From an uncultured bacterium (GTDB lineage: Bacteria; Bacillota; Clostridia; Oscillospirales; Oscillospiraceae), in assembly GCA_905214155.1 (NCBI GenBank), contig CAJMLC010000123.1, forward strand, positions 1 to 5,864: a stretch of DNA of 5,864 nt. Reading direction: 5' to 3'. The position numbers and the translations under genes are program-made. Shown one piece after another: positions 1-5,002 of the stretch; the first letter of the stretch is position 1; every line of letters begins with the position of its first letter. A model generated the notes under the pieces. The model saw only the letters and a list, made by a program, of their open reading frames with translations. It had not been told where the DNA came from and did no database searches.

Positions 1-11
1 GGCGGTTACAG

Positions 12-37
12 TTTGTAGGGTCGTCCGTCCCTACAAA
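12..37. repeat. Perfect 9-bp inverted repeat, possible dispersed intergenic repeat
   Basis: TTTGTAGGG at 12-20 is exactly repeated in inverted form as CCCTACAAA at 29-37, around an 8-nt spacer. It lies just beyond the cysS terminator. Neither strand has a U-run directly after it, so it is not a second classical terminator. Short GTAGGG/CCCTAC palindromes in intergenic spaces suggest a REP-like dispersed element; that is inference, because only one copy is in this window and the element may continue past position 1. Confidence 0.6.
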
Positions 38-39
38 GG

Positions 40-73
40 AAAAACCCCGCAGACAGCAAAGCGTCTGCAGGGG
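40..73 (-). terminator. Intrinsic terminator after cysS
   Basis: On the minus strand CCCC-T-GCAGAC (73-63) pairs with GTCTGCGGGG (54-45), with one bulged T at position 69 and an 8-nt loop at 62-55. A run of five T (44-40) follows. It begins 8 nt after the cysS stop codon, the usual form of a Rho-independent terminator ending the cysE-cysS transcript. Confidence 0.9.
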
Positions 74-81
74 ATTTTCTA

Positions 82-1533
82 TTAGATCCTTTTCCACTTT
101 GCGCCGCCGGGGACATCGGTAATCTCAATCCCCGCCGCCTTCAGCGCGTCGCGGATGCGGTCGGCCTCGGCAAAGTTCTTTGCCTTCTTCGCCTCATAGC
201 GCGCGCGAATCTGCGCCTCAACGTCCGCGTCCGGCGCGCCGTCCTCGGCAATGATGGAATAGTCGCCGCCGGTGGCCTTGGCCGCGGCCTGCTTCTTCCG
301 CTCCTCATCGGCCTTCTTCAGAAGGTCGAGACTCAGCACCTGATCAAAGTCGCCCAGCAGATACCGCTTCGTCGCGTCATTCGTCTGATACTTCAGCACG
401 TCGTAGAGCGCCGTGATGGCAAGCGAGGTATTCAGATCATTTCCGAGCGCCTTGTGGAATTTTTCGCGCAGCGCAGCAACAGCCGCCTCATCGATGCTTG
501 CCTCCGCCGGATCAAGCGCGGCGATCTTCGCGATCAGCTTTTTGAACGTGCCCGCCGCGTTGTCGAGATTTTCCCACGTGAAGACGAGGCCCTTGCGGTA
601 GTGGCTCTGCAGGCAGAAGAAGCGATAGGCCAGCGGGTCATAGCCCTTCTCTTCGAGCAGGGAGACCGTCAGGAATTCGCCCTTGGATTTGGACATTTTG
701 CCGCTCGAGGTGTTCAGATGTGCCACATGGCACCACTGCGGGCACCACGGATGGCCCAGATAGCTCTCGCTCTGTGCGATCTCGTTCGTGTGGTGCGGGA
801 ACGCGTTGTCGATGCCGCCGCAGTGCAGGTCGAGATATTCGCCGTTATACTTCATCGAAATACCGGAGCATTCGATGTGCCAGCCCGGATAGCCGACGCC
901 CCACGGAGAGTCCCATTTCAGGGCCTGATCTTCAAATTTGGACTTTGTGAACCAGAGGACAAAGTCGTTCTTGTTGCGCTTGTTCGTGTCCTCCTCGACG
1001 CCCTCGCGGACGCCGACGGCGAGGTCTTCCTCGTTGTGGTCGTTGAAGACGTAATAGCGGTCGAGCTTGCTGGTGTCAAAGTACACGTTGCCGCCGGCAA
1101 GATAGGCGTAGCCGGTGTCCAGCAGCTTGGTGATGATCTTGATATAGTCGTCGATCAGGCCGGTCGCGGGCTGGACGACGTCCGGACGCTTGATGTTCAG
1201 CTTGCGGCAGTCCTCAAAAAATGCGTCGGTGTAGAACTTGGCGATCTCCATGACGGATTTGTGCTCGCGCTTCGCACCCTTGAGCATCTTGTCCTCGCCC
1301 TCGTCAGCGTCGGAGGTCAGGTGGCCAACGTCGGTGATGTTCATGACGCGGTTGACGCTGTAGCCCGCGTAGCGCAGGTATTTTTCGAGCACGTCCTCCA
1401 TGATGTACGAGCGCAGGTTGCCGATGTGGGCAAAGTGATAGACCGTCGGGCCGCAGGTATACATCTCGACGTGATTGGGGGTGTGGGTCTTGAATTCTTC
1501 TTTTTTATGCGTTGCGGAATTGTACAGATACAT
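82..1533 (-). CDS. cysS: Cysteinyl-tRNA synthetase (CysRS)
   Basis: Class I aminoacyl-tRNA synthetase that joins cysteine to tRNA-Cys in the cytoplasm using ATP. With the start chosen here it has 483 residues, normal for the family. Visible motifs: MYTCGPTVY with zinc ligand C27, the HIGH-type signature HIGN at 36-39, a second zinc cysteine in HIECSG (C222), FPHHTNE giving H247 and E251 as the other expected zinc ligands, and KMSKS at 279-283. The C-terminal NFAEADRIRDALKAAGIEITD segment and final W are typical of the anticodon-binding end. The start is ATG 1533: AGGAG (1545-1541) lies 7 nt before it but only 1 nt before the in-frame ATG at 1539, which would overlap the cysE stop as ATGA. It is the second gene of the cysE-cysS unit, so it should respond to the upstream cysteine T-box. 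A terminator follows. Confidence 0.97.
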   Translation of the reverse strand: MYLYNSATHKKEEFKTHTPNHVEMYTCGPTVYHFAHIGNLRSYIMEDVLEKYLRYAGYSVNRVMNITDVGHLTSDADEGEDKMLKGAKREHKSVMEIAKFYTDAFFEDCRKLNIKRPDVVQPATGLIDDYIKIITKLLDTGYAYLAGGNVYFDTSKLDRYYVFNDHNEEDLAVGVREGVEEDTNKRNKNDFVLWFTKSKFEDQALKWDSPWGVGYPGWHIECSGISMKYNGEYLDLHCGGIDNAFPHHTNEIAQSESYLGHPWCPQWCHVAHLNTSSGKMSKSKGEFLTVSLLEEKGYDPLAYRFFCLQSHYRKGLVFTWENLDNAAGTFKKLIAKIAALDPAEASIDEAAVAALREKFHKALGNDLNTSLAITALYDVLKYQTNDATKRYLLGDFDQVLSLDLLKKADEERKKQAAAKATGGDYSIIAEDGAPDADVEAQIRARYEAKKAKNFAEADRIRDALKAAGIEITDVPGGAKWKRI

Positions 1534-1535
1534 GG

Positions 1536-2159
1536 TCATTCTCCTTCCGTTTGTTTCGAATTTGCCACTTCCAGCTGCTCTACGCGCGCTTTCAGCGCCT
1601 CGATCTCCAGCATCACGGGGTCCGGCGTGTGGATATGGTCGAGCTTTTCGCCGGAGAAGCGGACGATCCGGCCGGGCACGCCGACGACCGTCGCATTGGG
1701 CGGCACCTCGCGCAGGACGACAGAATTGGCCGCAATGCGCGCGTTGTCGCCGACCTTGAACGGGCCGAGCACCTTCGCGCCCGAGCCGACCATGACGTTG
1801 TTGCCGAGCGTCGGGTGTCGCTTGCCGACGTCCTTGCCCGTGCCGCCGAGCGTCACGCCCTGATAGAGCAGGCAGTCGTCACCGATCTCGGCGGTCTCGC
1901 CGATGACGATGCCGGTGCCGTGGTCGATGACGAGGCGGCGGCCGATGTGCGCGCCGGGGTGGATCTCGATCCCGGTCCACATCTTCGACCACTGCGAGAT
2001 CGCGCGCGCGAGAAAGCGGCAGCCGTGATAGTGCAGCCAGTGCGCGATGCGGTAATCGATCGTCGCGTGCAGACCGTTGTAGAGCAGCAAAATTTCCAGC
2101 GCGCTGCGCGCGGCGGGATCGTTTCGTTTGTATGCCCGAATGTCCTCAATGATATGCAA
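1536..2159 (-). CDS. cysE: Serine O-acetyltransferase, short Bacillota type
   Basis: Transfers acetyl from acetyl-CoA to L-serine to make O-acetylserine, the committed precursor for cysteine synthesis. The product is 207 residues. An N-terminal helical part (DPAARSALEILLLYNGLHATIDYRIAH) leads into a left-handed beta-helix of hexapeptide repeats from about residue 62 (TGIEIHPGAHIG) to 165. The expected catalytic histidines are H80 (VIDHGTG) and H115 (GKRHP); GGTGK at 105-109 matches the acetyl-CoA/active-site region. The C-terminal 25 residues look like a short coiled coil. It lacks the longer N-terminal helical domain of the 273-residue E. coli enzyme, as in Bacillus. The start is a TTG at 2159 with GGAGG 8 nt upstream; the encoded MHIIEDIRAYKRNDPAARS aligns with the start of Bacillus CysE from memory. 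The frame stays open upstream to a TTG in the terminator loop, but has no ATG there. It is the first gene behind a cysteine T-box. Confidence 0.95.
   Translation of the reverse strand: MHIIEDIRAYKRNDPAARSALEILLLYNGLHATIDYRIAHWLHYHGCRFLARAISQWSKMWTGIEIHPGAHIGRRLVIDHGTGIVIGETAEIGDDCLLYQGVTLGGTGKDVGKRHPTLGNNVMVGSGAKVLGPFKVGDNARIAANSVVLREVPPNATVVGVPGRIVRFSGEKLDHIHTPDPVMLEIEALKARVEQLEVANSKQTEGE
1541..1545 (-). promoter_or_regulatory. Ribosome binding site of cysS
   Basis: AGGAG (within GGAAGGAG) lies in the last codons of cysE. It is 7 nt from ATG 1533 and 1 nt from ATG 1539, so it favours the downstream ATG as the cysS start. Confidence 0.8.
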
Positions 2160-2167
2160 AAACGGTT

Positions 2168-2172
2168 CCTCC
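2168..2172 (-). promoter_or_regulatory. Ribosome binding site deciding the cysE TTG start
   Basis: GGAGG (within TGGAGGAA, 2173-2166) is followed by 8 nt and then TTG at 2159-2157. It is the only strong Shine-Dalgarno sequence between the T-box terminator and the conserved part of cysE, and no in-frame ATG competes. Confidence 0.88.
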
Positions 2173-2240
2173 AGACTTATGGCTGCGTAAAAATGCGGAG
2201 CTGCCGTGCATGCAGCTGCCGCGGCCTGCACAGCGGAAAT

Positions 2241-2275
2241 AAAAAACCGCCTCTTGAACAAACTTCAAGAGGCGG
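2241..2275 (-). terminator. T-box-controlled intrinsic terminator
   Basis: Two 12-nt arms, CCGCCTCTTGAA (2275-2264) and TTCAAGAGGCGG (2258-2247), pair perfectly around a 5-nt loop, and a run of six T follows (2246-2241). The 5' arm can instead pair with the T-box sequence: AGAG (2300-2297) with CUCU in the arm, and GCG (2290-2288) with CGC. Terminator and antiterminator are therefore mutually exclusive. Confidence 0.95.
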
Positions 2276-2284
2276 GTCAAAAAA

Positions 2285-2300
2285 CTCGCGGTTCCACTCT
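2285..2300 (-). promoter_or_regulatory. T-box (antiterminator) sequence
   Basis: AGAGTGGAACCGCGAG matches the T-box consensus AGGGTGGNACCGCG at all but one position. The UGGA bulge is the site that pairs with the free 3' end of an uncharged tRNA. Its variable base is A, which pairs with the U discriminator base usual for bacterial tRNA-Cys and so agrees with the UGC specifier. Confidence 0.95.
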
Positions 2301-2355
2301 GATTTCTCACTTTGGCCTTGACGCGGCCAACGGGGTCTCCCCTTCGCTCCCGAAT

Positions 2356-2358
2356 GCA
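2356..2358 (-). promoter_or_regulatory. T-box specifier codon UGC (Cys)
   Basis: UGC sits directly after GAAG and before AUUC in the 3' strand of the stem I internal loop, opposite AGUA. This is the specifier position in T-box leaders. UGC pairs with the GCA anticodon of tRNA-Cys, matching the function of both downstream genes. Confidence 0.9.
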
Positions 2359-2468
2359 CTTCGCGCCGCGTCCTTGCTCTCCGCTTCCAGCCGATGGCGG
2401 GGATTCTCTGTCAAAGAAAGTCGGCGTTACTCTTTTCGATCCACGCGATATTCACATTTTTACTGCAA

Positions 2469-2483
2469 CATCATAGCATGATG
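2469..2483. repeat. 15-bp palindrome over the cysE promoter -10 region
   Basis: CATCAT and ATGATG form perfect 6-nt inverted arms around a 3-nt centre and overlap the -10 hexamer (2470-2475). The position would suit a repressor site, but short AT-rich palindromes of this size can arise by chance from a TATGAT box. No regulator is identified. Confidence 0.35.
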
Positions 2484-2498
2484 GCAAATCGATGTCAA
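2470..2498 (-). promoter_or_regulatory. Sigma-A promoter of the T-box-cysE-cysS unit
   Basis: Consensus -35 TTGACA (2498-2493), a 17-nt spacer (2492-2476) and -10 TATGAT (2475-2470) preceded by TGC, an extended -10. Transcription should begin near 2464-2462, 14 or more nt before stem I of the T-box. The -35 box includes the TGA stop codon of pgsA. A near-perfect core promoter fits a unit controlled mainly by attenuation rather than initiation. Confidence 0.93.
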
Positions 2499-3028
2499 GC
2501 CTTGAGATTCAGAACGTCCCAGTTCTTGCAGAAATACTCGACGCCGGAATAGACCGTCGTGACCAGGATGACGATGCTGACGACGAGATCGAGCGTGGCG
2601 GAGCCGGTCATGGCCATCATCAGGATCAGGCCGACCATCGTGCAGGACGTCTTGATCTTGCCGCTCCAACCAGCGGCAATGACGCGCCCGTTGCCGACGG
2701 CGACGAGGCGCAGACCGGTGACTGCAAACTCGCGTGCGATGACGATGAACACGATCCAGCTGGCCATGCGGCCCTGGCCGACAAAGATCATCATGCAGGC
2801 CGTGACCAGCAGCTTGTCGGCCAGCGGATCGAGGAACTTGCCGAAATCCGTGACCTGATTATAATGGCGCGCGATGTAGCCGTCGACAAAGTCGCTGATG
2901 CTCGCCACCACGAACACGCCGAGCGCCGCCCAGCGCAGCGCGTCGTTCCCGCCGCTGCAAAGCAGCAGCACCATAAATACCGGGATCAGGACCACCCGGA
3001 CCAATGTAATTTTACTCGCCGTCGTCAT
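2495..3028 (-). CDS. pgsA: CDP-diacylglycerol--glycerol-3-phosphate 3-phosphatidyltransferase
   Basis: Integral membrane enzyme that makes phosphatidylglycerophosphate from CDP-diacylglycerol and glycerol 3-phosphate, the committed step to phosphatidylglycerol and cardiolipin. It has 177 residues. The full CDP-alcohol phosphatidyltransferase signature is present: D46, D49-G50, A53-R54, G63, D67 and D71. Hydrophobic segments near residues 8-24, 32-46, 73-84, 89-107, 128-141 and 146-162 fit the six-helix fold. The N-terminus ASKITLVRVVLIPVF is typical of PgsA. ATG 3028 is chosen because GGAGG (3042-3038) lies 9 nt upstream; ATG 3037 directly abuts it and TTG 3046 precedes it. TTG 3031 remains possible. 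It overlaps the end of rimO by 17 nt, and its stop codon lies in the -35 box of the next promoter. Other CDP-alcohol transferases share the motif, but length and N-terminus favour PgsA. Confidence 0.93.
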   Translation of the reverse strand: MTTASKITLVRVVLIPVFMVLLLCSGGNDALRWAALGVFVVASISDFVDGYIARHYNQVTDFGKFLDPLADKLLVTACMMIFVGQGRMASWIVFIVIAREFAVTGLRLVAVGNGRVIAAGWSGKIKTSCTMVGLILMMAMTGSATLDLVVSIVILVTTVYSGVEYFCKNWDVLNLKA

Positions 3029-4358
3029 CAATATCATCCTCCGCAATTGCTACCAGTTCTCCATCATACGTGTCGACGATGCGCACGCGCACAAAGTCAC
3101 CCGTTTTGACGTGCTGCTCCGACGTGAACCAGATCTTTCCGTCCACATCGGGCGAATCGGCATACGTCCGCCCGAAATAGCTCTCCTCGTCCGGGTCATA
3201 GCCCTCGCAGAGGGCCTCCATCGTCTCGCCGAGACAGCGCTCGTTGTATTCGTCCATGATCCGGGACTGCAGCTCCGCGACGCGCTCCGCGCGCTCGCGC
3301 GCAATCTCCGTATCCGGGTATTCCATCTCCGCCGCACGCGTCCCCTCCTCGGGCGAGAAGACGAACGCGCCCACGCGCTCGAGCTTGTATTCCTTCAAGA
3401 ATTCGCACAGCTCTTCAAACTCCGCCTCGCCCTCGCCGGGCAGGCCGGTGATAAGGCTCGTGCGGAACACCGCGCCGGGCACGCGCTCACGCAGGTGTGT
3501 AACAAGCTTGCGGATGTAGGCCCCATCGGTGTGCCGGTTCATCTTTTTCAGGATTTCATCGTTGATGTGCTGGAACGGGATGTCGAAGTATTTGACGAGC
3601 TTCGGCTCCGTCGCGAACACGTCGATCAGCTCCTCGCTGATGGCTTCCGGGTAGAGGTAGTGAACGCGGATCCAGTGGAAGCCATCGATCTTGCAAAGTT
3701 CACGCAGCAGCTCCGGCAGCTTCCGCGCGCCGTAGAGATCCTCGCCATAGCGGCTGGTGTCCTGCGCGACGACGATCAGCTCCTTCACGCCGTCCTCGGC
3801 CAATGTCTTCGCCTCGGCGATCAGTTCCTCCATCTTCCGGCTGCGGTAATGGCCGCGCAGCTTCGGGATGATGCAGAACGCACAGTAGTTGTCGCAGCCC
3901 TCGGCGATCTTGAGATAGGCATACTGCTCCGGCGTTGTCAGGATGCGGCCCGGCTCGTTCAGCGGGGCGCTGATGTCGTCGAAGCGCTCATATTTCTTCC
4001 CGTCCAGGATCTCCTTCGCCGCGTGGACAATGTCGTAATACGAGCCCGTGCCGAGCACGCCGTCGACCTCCGGCATCTCGTTCACGATCTCCTCCTGATA
4101 GCGCTGGGCCAGACAGCCGGTGACGAGAATCTTCCCGACACGGCCCTCCTGCTTGAGCGCGCCCATCGCCAGAATATGGTCGATGGCCTCTTCCTTGGCC
4201 GAATCGATGAAACCGCAGGTGTTGATGATCACCAGCTCCGCTCCATCGGGATCCGGCAGAATTTCATATCCGGCCTGCCGCAGCAGATAGAGCATCTGCT
4301 CGGCGTTGACCTGATTTTTGGCACAACCGAGCGAGATCATGCCGATCGTATGCGTCAT
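3012..4358 (-). CDS. rimO: Ribosomal protein S12 methylthiotransferase (radical SAM)
   Basis: Adds a methylthio group to the conserved aspartate of ribosomal protein S12 (Asp89 in E. coli numbering with Met counted). It has 448 residues. The N-terminal MTTase domain has three cluster cysteines: C12 (SLGCAKNQV), C48 (NTCGF) and C82 (TGCLAQ). The radical SAM domain carries C155-xxx-C159-xx-C162 for the second 4Fe-4S cluster, followed by IIPKLRGHYRSR, a RimO-type sequence rather than the MiaB form IVPYVRG. PFQHINDEILKKMNR and RTSLITGLPGE are further family motifs. A TRAM domain fills about 378-440 and ends in a strongly acidic tail. ATG 4358 has GGAGG 7 nt upstream (4370-4366) and overlaps the recX stop as ATGA. 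The related tRNA enzymes MiaB and MtaB are the alternatives but fit less well. Confidence 0.94.
   Translation of the reverse strand: MTHTIGMISLGCAKNQVNAEQMLYLLRQAGYEILPDPDGAELVIINTCGFIDSAKEEAIDHILAMGALKQEGRVGKILVTGCLAQRYQEEIVNEMPEVDGVLGTGSYYDIVHAAKEILDGKKYERFDDISAPLNEPGRILTTPEQYAYLKIAEGCDNYCAFCIIPKLRGHYRSRKMEELIAEAKTLAEDGVKELIVVAQDTSRYGEDLYGARKLPELLRELCKIDGFHWIRVHYLYPEAISEELIDVFATEPKLVKYFDIPFQHINDEILKKMNRHTDGAYIRKLVTHLRERVPGAVFRTSLITGLPGEGEAEFEELCEFLKEYKLERVGAFVFSPEEGTRAAEMEYPDTEIARERAERVAELQSRIMDEYNERCLGETMEALCEGYDPDEESYFGRTYADSPDVDGKIWFTSEQHVKTGDFVRVRIVDTYDGELVAIAEDDIDDDGE
3038..3042 (-). promoter_or_regulatory. Ribosome binding site deciding the pgsA start
   Basis: GGAGG lies inside the rimO 3' end. 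It is 9 nt from ATG 3028, 6 nt from TTG 3031 and 0 nt from ATG 3037, so it rules out the longer starts at 3037 and 3046. Confidence 0.8.
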
Positions 4359-5002
4359 TCCAGTTCCTCCGTCATTGTTTCCTCCAGTTCCAGATCTTCG
4401 AGATCTGCCTCATAACGCCGCAGCGCGTCGCGGATCTCCCCATAGGAAAAGCCGCGGCGCAGCAGCGCATCAATTGTTTTTTTGATGGTCTTCTCATCCG
4501 CCGTCCGCCCGCGCAGCTTCGCGGCCAGAAAACGGTCGATGGCATCATCCATCGCCGGGATGCGCGCGAGCGCTTCGTCCCAGAGGTCCTTCGGGATCCC
4601 CTTTTCATAGAGGATGTTTTTGACCCGCGCGCGGCCATAGCCCTTGCGCACAGCGGAATCCACCAGCTGGGCCGCCGTCGCCGCGTCGTCCACGAACCGG
4701 TGCTCCTTCAGCCACGCGACGGCGTCCGCCGCATCGGACGGGAGCGTCCCCTTCTGGACGAGCCGCTTTTCCAGCTCGCGCTCCGAGACCGCCGAGGCCG
4801 TCAGGATGCGCACCGCGCGCTCCCGCGCGGCCTCCTTCGCGACGGCGGCTTTCAGCGCGGAAAACGCCTCCTCGTCCAGCTCCATCCCCGCGCAGAGCGA
4901 AAACTGCACGCAGAGCGAAGCGGAGACGGTCAGCGTCTCGCCGTCAAAGACCGCCTTCAGCTTCTCGGGCCGCTGCGTGGCCTCGAGCCGTTCGAGTCTC
5001 AT
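4355..5002 (-). CDS. recX: Regulatory protein RecX
   Basis: RecX binds RecA filaments and limits or remodels them, tuning strand exchange and the SOS response. The product is 215 residues. A short N-terminal beta-rich part (about 14-50, including [17 protein letters not shown]) is followed by tandem three-helix repeats: about 58-105 ([23 protein letters not shown]...), 106-150 ([33 protein letters not shown]) and 151-198 ([13 protein letters not shown]...[19 protein letters not shown]). It ends in an acidic tail. [16 protein letters not shown] is the best family signature. Its ATG overlaps the recA TGA as ATGA. No good Shine-Dalgarno precedes it; only a weak ACGAG lies 2 nt away. Translation therefore probably depends on ribosomes finishing recA. 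Identity rests on the signature, helix pattern and position after recA. Confidence 0.93.
   Translation of the reverse strand: MRLERLEATQRPEKLKAVFDGETLTVSASLCVQFSLCAGMELDEEAFSALKAAVAKEAARERAVRILTASAVSERELEKRLVQKGTLPSDAADAVAWLKEHRFVDDAATAAQLVDSAVRKGYGRARVKNILYEKGIPKDLWDEALARIPAMDDAIDRFLAAKLRGRTADEKTIKKTIDALLRRGFSYGEIRDALRRYEADLEDLELEETMTEELE
4366..4370 (-). promoter_or_regulatory. Ribosome binding site of rimO
   Basis: GGAGG inside the last codons of recX, 7 nt before ATG 4358. rimO therefore has its own strong initiation site as well as the ATGA overlap, unlike recX. Confidence 0.8.

Larger units (their letters stand above)
2241..2463 (-). ncRNA. Cysteine-specific T-box riboswitch leader of cysE-cysS
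   Basis: The leader senses uncharged tRNA-Cys and controls read-through into cysE-cysS. Stem I spans about 2448-2344: basal UCGC/GCGA, a kink-turn-like GUGGA/GAG internal loop, UCGAA/UUCGG, then a specifier loop with AGUA (2431-2428) on the 5' side and GAAGUGCAUUC on the 3' side, closed by CGCCG/CGGCG. The distal part carries AGAGA and GCUGGAAGC elements. From memory, the specifier strand aligns with the Bacillus glyQS leader, with UGC in place of GGC. A small GGGG-AGA-CCCC hairpin (2342-2332) and stem III (UUGGCC/GGCCAA, 2330-2312) follow, then the T-box at 2300-2285 and the terminator. The first leader base is approximate, inferred from the -10 box. The layout indicates transcriptional attenuation. 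Stem pairings were drawn by eye. Confidence 0.95.

Noticed and set aside
454..1863. Open frame of 469 codons on the plus strand opposite cysS and part of cysE
   Set aside because: It is antisense to two well-identified genes and has the same compositional artefact, with no motif. It also runs across the cysE-cysS junction, which fits a shadow rather than a gene.
2146..2211. Possible 21-residue upstream ORF (ATG 2211, stop 2146) overlapping the cysE start
   Set aside because: It would suit translational coupling to the TTG start, but no Shine-Dalgarno precedes its ATG and it has no cysteine codons that would suggest a leader peptide. The T-box already explains the control.
2332..2342. GGGG-AGA-CCCC hairpin as a terminator of pgsA
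   Set aside because: It has only 4 bp and no U-run after it. It lies between stem I and stem III of the T-box, so it is better read as a small leader helix.
2898..4415. Open frame of 505 codons on the plus strand opposite rimO and the start of pgsA
   Set aside because: It lies antisense to a clear RimO with all catalytic cysteines. Its product is rich in L, V, R, D and A with no recognisable domain, as expected when GC-ending codons are read on the opposite strand. No binding site or promoter was seen for it.
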